Part shown: positions 26,507 through 35,116 of the stretch, in pieces
How the letters are laid out: every line of letters begins with the position of its first letter
Numbering within the stretch: position 1 is the stretch's first letter
The notes under the pieces: model-generated
What the model was told of the DNA's origin: nothing
Seen by the model: only the letters and a program-made list of their open reading frames with translations
Databases searched by the model: none
Assembly: GCF_031844685.1 (NCBI RefSeq)
Contig: NZ_CP134605.1
Span: forward strand, 5,019,001 to 5,083,000
DNA from: Streptomyces sp. ITFR-21
Lineage (GTDB): Bacteria; Actinomycetota; Actinomycetes; Streptomycetales; Streptomycetaceae
Reading direction: 5' to 3'
DNA length: 64,000 nt
Translations under genes and position numbers: made by a program

Positions 26507-28165
26507 GCCTCGCGCTTTCATGAAGTGGGCTGTCCGACGGGTGGGCAGGTAAGCGAAAAGTGCCTCTGACCAGCAAGAATGAGGATTGTCGAGGTCCTTG
26601 TTCCTGCCACTGCCGGAGGCACTTCTCAGGTGAAGAAGCGTATCGGGTCCTATCCACGCGTCCGTATCGAGGGCGGTGGCCGTGGGATGGTGTCCCAGGC
26701 CGGGGCCGTGCTGCTGGTCGAGACGATCCGCAAGACCGGGCTGGACACCGCGATATCGGCGGCGCTTGCCTCGTGGCGACGGCCGCGGGCGGTGCACGAC
26801 CCGGGCAAAATTTTCCTGGACGTGGCCCTCGCGGTCGCGTTGGGCGGGGACTGCCTCGCGGATGTCGGGATGCTGCGGGCCGAGCCCGGCGTGTTCGGGC
26901 CGGTGGCCTCCGACCCCACGGTCTCCCGCCTCATCGACACCCTCGCCGCAGCCGGGCCGAAGGCCCTGTCCGCGATCAGGGCCGCTCGGGCCGGCGTGCG
27001 CGAGCGCGTGTGGAAGCTGGCCGGCACTGCAGCGCCGGATGCCGCGGGGCAGGTGATCGTGGACCTGGACGGGGTACTCGTGCTGGCCCACTCCGAGAAG
27101 CAGGACGCCACGGCGACCTGGAAGAAGACCTTCGGACACCACCCCCTGATGGCCTTCGTCGACCACGGCGCCGGCGGGTCCGGGGAGCCGGTGGCCGGCC
27201 TGCTCAGGCCGGGCAACGCGGGCAGCAACACCGCCGCCGACCACATCACCACCGCCCAGCTCGCCTTGGCGCAGCTGCCGAACAATTACCGCCGTGGACG
27301 CCGGACGCTGATCCGTACCGACTCCGCAGGCGGTACCCACGAGTTCGTCGCCTGGCTCGCCCAGCGCGGCCGGTGGCTGTCGTACTCGGTCGGCATGACC
27401 ATCACCGAGCAGATCCACCAGGCCGTCCTCAAGGTTCCCGCCACGGCCTGGACGGCAGCGATCGAGCCCGGCGGCGAGATCCGCGACGGCGCCTGGGTCG
27501 CAGAACTGTCCGGCGACTGCCTCAAGAGCTGGCCGAAGGGAACGCGGCTGATCATCCGTAAGGAACGGCCCCATCCCGGTGCCCAGTTGAGAATCACCGA
27601 CGCCGACGGACTGCGGCTGACCTGCTTCGCCACCAACACCACCGCTATGCCGATCGCGGCACTGGAGCTGCGACACCGCCAGCGGGCACGGGCCGAGGAC
27701 CGCATCCGGGCCGCGCGGGCCACCGGCCTGCGCAACCTGCCCCTGCACGGCACCGCCCAGAACCAGATATGGCTGGAGATCGTCCAGCTCGCCCTCGACC
27801 TCCTCGCGTGGATGCCGATGCTCGCTCTGACCGGCGAAACCCGCAGGTGGGAACCCCGCCGTCTCCGGTTCCGCCTCTTCTCCGCCGCCGCCCAGCTCGT
27901 CACGACCGCCCGCCGACGCTATCTGCGGTTCGCCCGCCACTGGCCCTGGACCGACGTGATAACCGACGCCCTGGCACGGCTCGAAGCCCTCCCGAACCCC
28001 GGCTGAGCAGCACGTTCCCGTCCCCGCGACCAGGATCACCCCGACCGGCGCCGTGGAACCCGGCGCCCACCCGACGCGACAGCCGGGCCATCAGCCTGGC
28101 TGCCACCAGCCCGAACAGCCGAAACGGCCCACCGAGAGAACCGATGGACCATCAAGAAAGATCAA
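26507..28165 (+). mobile_element. IS1380-family element (approximate ends)
   Basis: The transposase gene at 26630-28006 is flanked by weakly matching inverted sequences: a left part with CTTTCATGAAG at about 26514 and a right part with CATCAAGAAAG near 28150. The ends are approximate and no target duplication is clear. The left edge abuts the TTA of the IS5 element and the right edge lies just before the IS4 copy. Confidence 0.6.
26630..28006 (+). CDS. IS1380-family transposase
   Basis: GTG 26630 (GGAGG about 11 nt upstream) gives 458 residues of an IS1380 transposase: an N-terminal GGGRGMVSQAGAVLLVETI, PRAVHDPGKIFLDVALAVAL, IVDLDGVLVLAHSEKQ (first Asp), LIRTDSAGGTHEFVAWL (second Asp) and ENQ-type C-terminal LHGTAQNQIWLEIVQLALDL with the late Glu. 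There is no stop or indel, so it may be active. It lies in the IS pile between IS5 and IS4. Confidence 0.9.
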   Translation: MKKRIGSYPRVRIEGGGRGMVSQAGAVLLVETIRKTGLDTAISAALASWRRPRAVHDPGKIFLDVALAVALGGDCLADVGMLRAEPGVFGPVASDPTVSRLIDTLAAAGPKALSAIRAARAGVRERVWKLAGTAAPDAAGQVIVDLDGVLVLAHSEKQDATATWKKTFGHHPLMAFVDHGAGGSGEPVAGLLRPGNAGSNTAADHITTAQLALAQLPNNYRRGRRTLIRTDSAGGTHEFVAWLAQRGRWLSYSVGMTITEQIHQAVLKVPATAWTAAIEPGGEIRDGAWVAELSGDCLKSWPKGTRLIIRKERPHPGAQLRITDADGLRLTCFATNTTAMPIAALELRHRQRARAEDRIRAARATGLRNLPLHGTAQNQIWLEIVQLALDLLAWMPMLALTGETRRWEPRRLRFRLFSAAAQLVTTARRRYLRFARHWPWTDVITDALARLEALPNPG

Positions 28166-28174
28166 GGCTAGGCC

Positions 28175-29706
28175 CAATACCAGTGACTTAAGGGATCGGG
28201 TCTTGGTTTCGTTGGACCTTGGTCGGTGGGTTGATCGGGGCGGTGCGCCAGTGCGGGGCGAGGGCGAGGGCTTCGGCGGGGTTGTTGGCAGGCCCGGTGC
28301 CGTGCCGGTGTGCGTCTCGTTTGACGCCGAAGTTGGACATCTTGCGTTTGACGACGCGTGGGTTGCAGCGTCTGCGGCGGGTGGGTAACCGGCGTGCGGC
28401 TATCTCGCGGAGGCCGTCGGCGAGGGCCGCTGCCAGGCGGTCAGGGGGAAAAGGCCGCCTGCGCGGTGACCTGGCGGCGGGCGAGGCGGATACTGCGGAT
28501 GAAGGAGAGCTGGTCGGTGTCCAAGCCGGTTTGTTGGGCGGCGTCGTGCATCAGGGTGCGGATGGCGTGGTGGACCAGCAGATGGCCCCAGACCTCCTGC
28601 TCGACGCCGCCGGGTGAGCGGGAGCGCAGGACTTCGGCCGGGCCGCGCTGGTGGGTCTTGAGTTCGTCGAGCGCGGTCTCGATCTCCCACCGCTGGTTGT
28701 AGAGCGCGGCCAGTTCGAGGGCGGGTGCGGCCTCGTGGTCGAGGACCGTGGTGATCAGCCGGTAGGGGATCTCCTGCTCAGGCCGGCCGGGATCGTTGAG
28801 CGTGTACTCGATCACCCGCACCGTTTCGGGGTCGGTGCGTTTGCGGTGGTCCCTGGCTGTGACGATGTCCGACAGATACGAGCCGTCGGGAAGCTCTTCG
28901 CGGGCCGGCAGTACCTGATGGGAGCGGATCCGCCACAGCAGGTCCGCACCACCGGCCGCAGCCGCCCGCCACAGCTCAAGGCCGGTGAAGCCGCGGTCGG
29001 CCAGCAGCAGATCATCTGCGCCGAGGCGGCCGAACAACTCACGGGCCAGCACAGGCTCGGATGTGGTCAGCGGGCCCAGGGCTGCGGCGGTGATCGCGTG
29101 GGTGCCGCATTCGGCCAGCGCCACCACCCGCACCTGCGGGAACGCACACCGCGCGGTGCGGTGGGTCTTCGGACGCCCGAAGTACGCGGCGTTCTCCTGG
29201 CTGTCGGGCACGTCGAAGACGGTGCCGTCGATCGCCACCAGCCGCCAGCGGCCGTACCAGGCTCCCTGCGTCGACTCGGTCGCCAACGGCTTCGCCACCT
29301 GGCCGAACAGGACCTTGAGCGGTTCCGGCCCCAGCTTGGCCCGGGCCCGTGAGATCGCCGCCGTCGTGGGCACCTGCCAGGAACCGGACCAGCGTTGGGC
29401 CCATGCAAGCCCATGGGTCAGCAACCGTGCGACCTCTTCGTAGCCCTGGCCGGAGAACAAGCACATGGCGAGCACGAAATAGACCACCACCCGCGGCGGC
29501 AGCAGCCGATTGCGCTGCCCCTCCCGACCGCACTCGGCTACCGCCCGGTCCACCAGTTCCGGCGGAAACGACCGCGTCAGCAGCCCAACCGCGATGCGAT
29601 CCGACAACCTCTCATCCGTCTCCGGCTTGATCTGACCCGGCCGTGGCATCCAAGGCACCTCCCGGCCGGACACCCTACCAGCCAAAACCTTAAGTCACTG
29701 GTATTG
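28175..29706 (-). mobile_element. IS4-family element, full-length copy
   Basis: The ends are inverted repeats CAATACCAGTGACTTAAGG (28175 onward) and its inverse (to 29706). Flanks are AGGCTAGG on the left and AGGCTAGC on the right, an imperfect duplication around a CTAG core. An inverted, shortened copy lies at 35325-36374, so about 5.6 kb is bracketed by the pair. The outer right flank holds the tRNA-derived att sequence. Confidence 0.85.
28441..29685 (-). CDS. IS4-family transposase, possible +1 frameshift at the 3' end
   Basis: The 414-residue protein has the IS4 core: RLVAIDGTVFDVPDS (first Asp), LLLADRGFTGLELW (second Asp) and the YREK-type YNQRWEIETALDELKTH with Glu. It ends at TGA within TTTTCCCCCTGA. 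A +1 shift at the proline codon before TGA opens 84 more codons (to 28188), rich in Arg and resembling the usual C-terminus, with the stop inside the inverted repeat. The same site occurs in the second copy. Either a shared mutation or a real frameshift signal. Confidence 0.88.
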   Translation of the reverse strand: MAGRVSGREVPWMPRPGQIKPETDERLSDRIAVGLLTRSFPPELVDRAVAECGREGQRNRLLPPRVVVYFVLAMCLFSGQGYEEVARLLTHGLAWAQRWSGSWQVPTTAAISRARAKLGPEPLKVLFGQVAKPLATESTQGAWYGRWRLVAIDGTVFDVPDSQENAAYFGRPKTHRTARCAFPQVRVVALAECGTHAITAAALGPLTTSEPVLARELFGRLGADDLLLADRGFTGLELWRAAAAGGADLLWRIRSHQVLPAREELPDGSYLSDIVTARDHRKRTDPETVRVIEYTLNDPGRPEQEIPYRLITTVLDHEAAPALELAALYNQRWEIETALDELKTHQRGPAEVLRSRSPGGVEQEVWGHLLVHHAIRTLMHDAAQQTGLDTDQLSFIRSIRLARRQVTAQAAFSP

Positions 29707-29732
29707 AGGCTAGCCTCCTCGGCACGACCCGA

Positions 29733-29762
29733 CGCGGCCCCGGACACCTGTCCGGGGCCGCG
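29733..29762. terminator. Perfect 14-bp hairpin
   Basis: CGCGGCCCCGGACA at 29733-29746 pairs exactly with 29749-29762 over a 2-nt loop. No gene ends immediately here, as the IS4 copy lies to the left. It is probably a leftover terminator of a displaced gene. Confidence 0.6.
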
Positions 29763-29878
29763 CTGCGTTCGGTGTCCGCCGGTGAAGTGCGGTGCGATTT
29801 CCCGTCACGAATACGTCACACGGTCCGGCCTCGGGGTGCTTCTGGCTGCTTCTGGTGGCCTAGACCTGCTGCCCTAGC

Positions 29879-29922
29879 AAAAACCCTCCGATCAGACGTT
29901 TTGCCTGATCAGAGGGTCTTTT
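29879..29922 (-). terminator. Terminator downstream of tRNA-Arg 3' remnant
   Basis: On the minus strand a stem with ACCCTCTGATCAG against CTGATCGGAGGGT, one mismatch, is followed by TTTTT. It lies downstream of the tRNA-Arg 3' copy at 29950-29994, as a tRNA terminator would, matching the arrangement at 60308-60350 though the sequence differs. Confidence 0.7.
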
Positions 29923-29949
29923 AGGCACCTGACCTGCGGTTGGTCGGAG

Positions 29950-29994
29950 GTGCCCCCGGCAGGATTCGAACCTGCGCACACGGCTCCGGAGGCC
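29950..29994 (-). other. attL: 45-bp duplicate of the tRNA-Arg(CCG) 3' part
   Basis: The 45 bp from GTGCCCCCGGCAGG to CTCCGGAGGCC are identical to the 3' part of the intact tRNA-Arg gene at 60357-60428, in the same orientation. Similarity resumes after a 9-bp insertion (AGGGAGGCC) with GTTGCTCT, so this is a pseudo-tRNA with a duplicated anticodon-stem segment. With the recombinase at 58854-59996 beside the intact tRNA, this marks the left end of an integrated island of about 30 kb. Confidence 0.85.
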
Positions 29995-30129
29995 AGGGAG
30001 GCCGTTGCTCTTTCCGGGGCGCTGACCTGCGCGGGCGGCCCAGCCGGCGACCCAGGTTGGGAAGATCATTACGTCCCTACGACGTAGACGGCCTGCCGGG
30101 GCGGGGGAGCGGGCCGTATCGTCGATGGC

Positions 30130-31065
30130 ATGGTGACTGGCGTCTCGGGTGATGACGGATCAGGCGGCGCGGTCGGGGAGTTCACCCCGGAGACGGCTGG
30201 TGCCGTATTGCGCGAGGCGTGCGCGGCGGCCGGTCTGGACTCGGCGGGGGCCCGGTTGTTGAGGCTCGGTTCTAACGCGGTCTACGACTTGGCTGACCGG
30301 CGGGTGATCGTGCGGATCGCGGCGGACCCGGGGACGTTGCCGGAGATGGAACGCGCGGTGCGGGTGGCCCGGTGGCTGGGGGAGGAGCGGTACCCGGCGA
30401 ATCGCGTGCTGCCTGGCGTGGTGCAGCCGGTGGTCGTCGGCGGGCGGGTGGTGACGTTCTGGGAGAGCGTCCAGGACACCGAGGAGTTCGCGACCGTCAC
30501 CGAACTGGCCGATCTGCTCAAGCGGCTGCACTGGTTGGAGGAGCCGGAGTCGTTGGGGCTGCCGTACTTCGATCCGTTCGCGAAGGTGCGGCGGTCGCTC
30601 AGCGGTCTCAGCGCGGCGAGCGAGGAAGATGCGGCGTTTCTTACCGAGCGCGCGGACCAGTTGGAGAAGGACTACGACCGGCTCGACTTCGTGCTGCCGT
30701 TCGGCCTGATCCACGGGGATGCGAACATCGGCAATATCCTCCGCAACCGCACAGGCGAGGCGGTGTTGATCGACCTGGACGGCTTCGCTCTCGCGCCGCG
30801 TGAATGGGACCTGATCCTCAGCGCCATCTACTACGACCGCTACGGCTGGCACTCCCGCGAGCAGTACGAGTCGTTTGTCCACCATTACGGCTTCGACCTG
30901 ATGAACTGGCCCGGCTTTCCGGTCCTGGCGGACCTCCGTGAGCTGATGATGACGCTATGGATGGGCGGCAAAGCAGCCGCGGAAGCGAAGGCTGCGGAGG
31001 AGTTCGCCCGCCGCGTCGAATCGATCCGCTCAGGCGGCGACCGGCGTCATTGGCGACCCTTCTAA
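30130..31065 (+). CDS. APH-fold phosphotransferase-like protein
   Basis: The 311-residue protein has the aminoglycoside phosphotransferase/kinase fold. It shows an N-terminal lobe with VYDLADRRVIVRIAADP, the catalytic loop LIHGDANIGNIL (Brenner-type HGDxxxxN), and the metal site VLIDLDGFALAPREWDL. It is a small-molecule or protein kinase of unknown substrate; such genes next to XRE/TPR regulators are common in Streptomyces. ATG 30130 lies 7 nt after TATCGT, suggesting a leaderless transcript. Its stop faces the convergent regulator at 31084 with 18 nt between. Confidence 0.8.
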   Translation: MVTGVSGDDGSGGAVGEFTPETAGAVLREACAAAGLDSAGARLLRLGSNAVYDLADRRVIVRIAADPGTLPEMERAVRVARWLGEERYPANRVLPGVVQPVVVGGRVVTFWESVQDTEEFATVTELADLLKRLHWLEEPESLGLPYFDPFAKVRRSLSGLSAASEEDAAFLTERADQLEKDYDRLDFVLPFGLIHGDANIGNILRNRTGEAVLIDLDGFALAPREWDLILSAIYYDRYGWHSREQYESFVHHYGFDLMNWPGFPVLADLRELMMTLWMGGKAAAEAKAAEEFARRVESIRSGGDRRHWRPF

Positions 31066-31083
31066 CTACGCGCTCCTACGCGT

Positions 31084-32466
31084 TCAGCTCGGCACGCTGG
31101 CTGCGGTCCACAGCCGGTGTTCGGCTGCCTGCTCCTGCAACTCCCGTACGACCGTTGACTTCGCGTGCGGTGTGAGCGCGGTGCGGAACTCGCTGAGGTA
31201 GCTGACACACCGTGCCGACCGCAACTGCTCGCCCAAGTCGAGAGCGTCGAGCGCGATCCGGCACGCCTCGTCCAAGTCGCCGGCTCGCAGATGAGCGTCC
31301 GCGAGAACCATCGTTGCGAAGAAGTCGGAGCGAACGTGGCTGCCACTCATGGCGTTGCGGGCGTGCTCGACGGCCTGGCGGGCGCGGTTGATGTCCCGGA
31401 AGCAGTGCGCGGACTCGGCGGCGAGTTCGGCCTCGTCAAAGTAGATGATCCACTCGGGCTCGTCGCCCTCCTTGCGCCGGTCGAGGAAGCGGGCAGACTC
31501 GGCGAGGGCCTGCTCGCACGCCCGCCGGTCTCCGGTACGGGCCAGCGCGCGGGCCTCCATCGCGTAGAACTGGGCCATGAGCGTCGGGGTCGCCACGCCG
31601 GAGATGCCCATCCGTGCTGCCCTCGCAAGAGTCGCGGCCTGCGTGAAGTGGCCCAGGAATGTTGCCTGGTGGCTCATCGCGGACAGGATGCTGCCCGCGA
31701 GCCGGCGGTCTCCTCCGTCCTGGGCGAAGCGGAGGGCCTGGAGGTAATACCGCTGGGCAAGACCGTGTTGGCACGCGTCGTACGACATCCATGCTGCCAA
31801 GAGGGTGACTTCAGCGACGGTCGAGAACAGGGCGCACCCCACGTTGTCCGTGTACCGGCCGCGAAGAAGCGGGGCCACGTCACGGCTGAGGTACTGAATC
31901 AGGGAGTGCCGTGCATGCTCGCCGCCGAACTGATCGTCCAGTCGTGCGAACATCTCGCTGGTGGACTTGACCATCGCCACGTCGGTAAGGCTGACCCGGG
32001 TCTCGGTTCGAGTGTTCTCGGAGATCGCGGCGGGTTCCGGAGCGACCAGCCACCGTAATGAGGCGTCACTCCAGGCCGGTTCGGAGGGCTCAGAACCGAT
32101 CAACGGCTCATAGTCGTGAAGGTCAGCCCGCCAGAGTTGGTCAACCGCTCCGATCGCGGCCTCTGGGGTGGGCGGATAACGCACCTCCAAAAGCGAGGCA
32201 TCTTGCCCGGTGCGTGGCGGCAGGCCCAACTCCGCCAGGCCAAGATCCAGCGCGCCGGACAGCAGACCGCCGTAGAAGTCATCGGGCACGCTGTGCCCGT
32301 TCTCCCAACTGGCGATTCGCCGTTTCACGCTGGCATCTGTCGGGAGAGCCTGACCGCCGGCGGGGGCATGGCGCCGCAGTTCGCTGACTAGCCTGGTCTG
32401 ACCCCAACCTCGCTGCTGCCGGGCCGACTTGATCCGTAAGCCGATCCCCTCGGGAGCGCCCGCCAT
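31084..32466 (-). CDS. XRE-family regulator with TPR-like C-terminal region
   Basis: ATG 32466 follows AAAGGGG; the protein has 460 residues (GTG 32484 is a longer alternative). The N-terminal 70 residues hold a helix-turn-helix (RIKSARQQRGWGQTRLVSEL, then RRIASWENGHSVP). The remainder is all-helical with TPR-like repeats (for example LAGSILSAMSHQATFLGHF). This is the common Streptomyces type of TPR-coupled transcription factor, often responding to a ligand or peptide. It converges on the phosphotransferase gene and diverges from 32704, which it may control. Confidence 0.85.
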   Translation of the reverse strand: MAGAPEGIGLRIKSARQQRGWGQTRLVSELRRHAPAGGQALPTDASVKRRIASWENGHSVPDDFYGGLLSGALDLGLAELGLPPRTGQDASLLEVRYPPTPEAAIGAVDQLWRADLHDYEPLIGSEPSEPAWSDASLRWLVAPEPAAISENTRTETRVSLTDVAMVKSTSEMFARLDDQFGGEHARHSLIQYLSRDVAPLLRGRYTDNVGCALFSTVAEVTLLAAWMSYDACQHGLAQRYYLQALRFAQDGGDRRLAGSILSAMSHQATFLGHFTQAATLARAARMGISGVATPTLMAQFYAMEARALARTGDRRACEQALAESARFLDRRKEGDEPEWIIYFDEAELAAESAHCFRDINRARQAVEHARNAMSGSHVRSDFFATMVLADAHLRAGDLDEACRIALDALDLGEQLRSARCVSYLSEFRTALTPHAKSTVVRELQEQAAEHRLWTAASVPS

Positions 32467-32703
32467 CGTGCCCCTTTCCCGCACTGCCGTAGCTGAATCA
32501 CCACGGTACGTGTTCGGCGTGTCCGATCAAGCCCAAACAGGGGACCAGGGGAGTCCGCGAGCGACGACGGGGGATGACGGGCGGGCGGGTGACTCGTCAT
32601 CCCCCGTCACCGGTCGTCATCTGCCCAGATCAAGCGTGCCGCCGCAGGCTGGAACAGCGGCGGACGAGTAGATCCGCTGCCCGAACAGAAGGAAAGGGCG
32701 GAC

Positions 32704-33219
32704 ATGCAACGGGTTTTGAGATCGGGCGTCCAGTGGCTGACACATGCCGCCGAGGATGAAGAGGCATGCCGCGACACGTGGAAGTACGACCCGCGGTCCC
32801 CATACCCCCTCCCGATCGGGCCGTGTTTCGAGCTGCTGGCCGTTGACCAGGAACTCGCGCTGGAGACGTTCGATCAGCTCCGGCGCCGCGAGCTGCCGGC
32901 GGGCCCGGTGCTCGCGGACTGGGCGGCCCGCAAGGTGGGGTTCATGCTCGCGCCCGGCTCCCGGGATCTGTTCCTGCGCGCGCTGGCTCGTCAGACGGAC
33001 ACCCCTCCGGCGTACCGCTATCTGGAGACGGACGCGGTTGTGGTGGTGCCTGGTCCCCTGACGATGACGGGCGACCGTTATGAGTGGCTGCTTCCTCCGG
33101 TCGGAGAAATCGGTTCGTCGCCGCTTGTCGCATCGGCTCTCGCGGTCATGCTCGCGGCTTCCGCCGCACTTATCGAGCGCGCGGCGCATTTCGGTGAAGC
33201 GGACTGCAATGCCGGGTGA
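32704..33219 (+). CDS. Hypothetical protein, prim-pol-associated type
   Basis: ATG 32704 (GAAAGGGCGGAC upstream) gives 171 residues. The layout, with WL near the N-terminus, PIGPCFELLAVD, GPVLADWAARKVGFMLAPGS and YEWLLPPVGE, resembles small Streptomyces proteins related to the regulatory part of DNA primase/polymerases found with XRE regulators. I cannot assign an activity. A C-terminal hydrophobic helix (ALAVMLAASAALIERA) is visible. The stop overlaps the next gene by 11 nt, and three genes follow in one operon. Confidence 0.65.
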   Translation: MQRVLRSGVQWLTHAAEDEEACRDTWKYDPRSPYPLPIGPCFELLAVDQELALETFDQLRRRELPAGPVLADWAARKVGFMLAPGSRDLFLRALARQTDTPPAYRYLETDAVVVVPGPLTMTGDRYEWLLPPVGEIGSSPLVASALAVMLAASAALIERAAHFGEADCNAG

Positions 33220-33499
33220 GGCGGAACGTCCTGATCGGCCGCCCGACTGGCTCTCGCTGAACAGCGCCGAATGGTACGCGGCCCGCGACGCGACCACTGC
33301 GCTACGGGACGTATTGGCCTCGGCGGGTCTGCAACGCGAATTCCCGTTCCTGCGGGCCGACCTGAACGTCTTTGGCCACGGATTCATTGAACTCGGCCGC
33401 ATTTCGCCGGCGACGGCGCACCGGCTCGCGGACCTTCTGCGCCTCGGCCTCGCGGTGATCCAGGGCGCACATTCACCCCGAGGACAGGAGCCGACATGA
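33209..33499 (+). CDS. Small hypothetical protein, paralog of the next gene
   Basis: ATG 33209 overlaps the preceding gene and gives 96 residues. The core EFPFLRADLNVFGHGFIELG, followed by a helix ATAHRLADLLRLGL, matches the neighbour's FAGLRADVNVIGQGVVNLG and VALRLVGLLGAGL, so the two are tandem paralogs. No known domain. The stop overlaps the next start (ATGA). Likely cytosolic and co-expressed. Confidence 0.65.
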   Translation: MPGEAERPDRPPDWLSLNSAEWYAARDATTALRDVLASAGLQREFPFLRADLNVFGHGFIELGRISPATAHRLADLLRLGLAVIQGAHSPRGQEPT

Positions 33500-33822
33500 C
33501 CGACCCGAGCGGAGTCTGCGCCAAGCGTGCGGAGGTCCTGGCACCGGGCGTCTCCTACGTGCGCGGATGGTCTGAAGGCAAGCGCGGGGCCGACGCTCTG
33601 GCCGAACAACTGCGCACCGCCGGTCTGGCGGACGAATTCGCCGGCCTGAGGGCTGACGTCAATGTCATTGGGCAGGGCGTGGTGAACCTCGGAGCGGTAC
33701 GGCCGGAGGTAGCCCTTCGGTTGGTCGGCTTGCTGGGTGCCGGATTGGTCATGGAGATGCTGGTCCAGTGGGCATCCGAAGACCAGAGCGATCCGGCCAG
33801 GGAGAATCCGGCTGCCGGATAG
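33496..33822 (+). CDS. Small hypothetical protein, paralog of the previous gene
   Basis: ATG 33496 overlaps the upstream stop by 4 nt; 108 residues. It shares the L-R-A-D-[LV]-N-V-[FI]-G-x-G core with the 96-residue neighbour, plus an N-terminal helix (GADALAEQLRTAGLADEF). Possibly a two-subunit complex arising from duplication. A strong terminator at 33865-33920 ends this three-gene operon. Function unknown. Confidence 0.65.
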   Translation: MTDPSGVCAKRAEVLAPGVSYVRGWSEGKRGADALAEQLRTAGLADEFAGLRADVNVIGQGVVNLGAVRPEVALRLVGLLGAGLVMEMLVQWASEDQSDPARENPAAG

Positions 33823-33864
33823 CCGCGAAGCGAGTTGATTAATTCAACACCATTCAGGGGGTCC

Positions 33865-33920
33865 GGCCGCTCCCGGGCGGGACCGGCGCCCCAGCGCCGC
33901 AGCCCTGCCCGGGAGCGGCC
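33865..33920 (+). terminator. 14-bp perfect stem ending the 32704-33822 operon
   Basis: GGCCGCTCCCGGGC at 33865-33878 pairs exactly with GCCCGGGAGCGGCC at 33907-33920; the loop contains a further GGCGC/GCGCC pair. It lies 43 nt after the last stop of the operon. Confidence 0.8.
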
Positions 33921-34144
33921 AGGCCCCAAGGTGGGTGGATGCGCAGGCAACGTATCGAGGAAAGCGCAAGCAGGCCGCGATTGCGTGTTCCTCTGGTGCA
34001 CCTGACCCTCAGTCAGGCAAGAATCCCGCTCTCAGAGAGCTGCGTGAGCGTGTACGGGCAGATAACCATTCCCGGCGCCACCCCCGCCTGCTTGGGCGAC
34101 TGCTGTGACCATATCGCCCATCCACAGGAAGGAATCCCGCAGCT

Positions 34145-35104
34145 GTGACCACTGAACAACCGCCGCCCCGACAGCGTCCGCCCCGCTTCCGCCCGAGCAC
34201 GCTTCACCAGGAGCCAGAAGCCGTCACGTGGGCACGCGAGAGGGTCGGGTTTACCAAACGGGCGTTAGCCGCCGCTGTCGGCATCTCCGAACAGCTTATG
34301 GGCGAGATCGAGAGTGGCTGGCGCTCCGCCACGCCGGCGAATCTCCGCAAGATCGCTTCCGCGCTCAACTGCCCGGTCGCCGTCCTGGAGCGGAAACGGC
34401 ACTACGCATCCGATGACAACACCACGCGACCGAACCACCACTTGAGGGAGAGTTCCGATCTGATGTCTACGACAACGCAGCCGGCGCAACTGACCTGGGG
34501 GAGACTGCCGGTTCCGTATGCCGCTGCCTGGACCGGTGAGGAGCCTGACATCAGCCGGCTGATCGCCCGGCCTTTCGGCGCCGGGCTCGCGTACAGCGAC
34601 GAGCGGCCCGAAGACCGGGACGAGCACGGGGTGCTGTGGGCGCGGATCCCGACCAGGCCGGGGTCGGGGCGGCCGGTCTTCGAGGCGATGCACTCGGTGC
34701 GCCAGCGGGAGGCGCTGCTGCACCGGTTGTGCCAGGTGTGCGGGAAGCCGGCCGAACGCAACGAGCAGGGCTGGCTGTTCCTGTCGCAGTACACCCATCT
34801 CACCCGCGCGATGGGGGACTCGGCGGACCAGGGCTTCACGTCCAAGCCCCCGATCTGCCCGCCCTGCGCCCGGTTGGCGGTCGAGTTGTGCCCGCACCTG
34901 ACCGACCCCGTCTGCGTCCGCAGCGCCAACCCCCGCGTCTGGGGCGTCTCCGGTGGTTTCTACGTCCCCAACCATGACGCGAAAGCCATCCCGTACCCCG
35001 CCGACGAAAACCTCCCCTACCGTCACCGCCCCGATCTGGAGAAGTGGTTTCTCGCCTCCCAACTCATCGTCCACCTCACCAAATGCACACCTGCGAACCT
35101 CTGA
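34145..35104 (+). CDS. XRE domain fused to a Cys-rich protein of unknown function
   Basis: GTG 34145 follows AGGAAGGA by about 10 nt; 319 residues. Residues 25-85 form an XRE helix-turn-helix (ERVGFTKRALAAAVGISEQL, then NLRKIASALNCPVAVLERKR). From residue 106 a second module starts with MSTTTQPAQLTWGRL, whose ATG at 34462 has its own GGGAGAG, so a short form may be made. The second module carries CQVCGKPAER and ICPPCARLAVELC, likely zinc-binding Cys pairs. Elsewhere in Streptomyces these modules may be separate genes; the fusion here could be natural or from loss of a stop. Confidence 0.7.
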   Translation: MTTEQPPPRQRPPRFRPSTLHQEPEAVTWARERVGFTKRALAAAVGISEQLMGEIESGWRSATPANLRKIASALNCPVAVLERKRHYASDDNTTRPNHHLRESSDLMSTTTQPAQLTWGRLPVPYAAAWTGEEPDISRLIARPFGAGLAYSDERPEDRDEHGVLWARIPTRPGSGRPVFEAMHSVRQREALLHRLCQVCGKPAERNEQGWLFLSQYTHLTRAMGDSADQGFTSKPPICPPCARLAVELCPHLTDPVCVRSANPRVWGVSGGFYVPNHDAKAIPYPADENLPYRHRPDLEKWFLASQLIVHLTKCTPANL

Positions 35105-35116
35105 CCGGCCTTGGGC

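Noticed and set aside
29733..29762. Strong hairpin considered as an attachment or replication site
   Set aside because: A 14-bp stem with a 2-nt loop fits an ordinary terminator; no repeats or iterons surround it.
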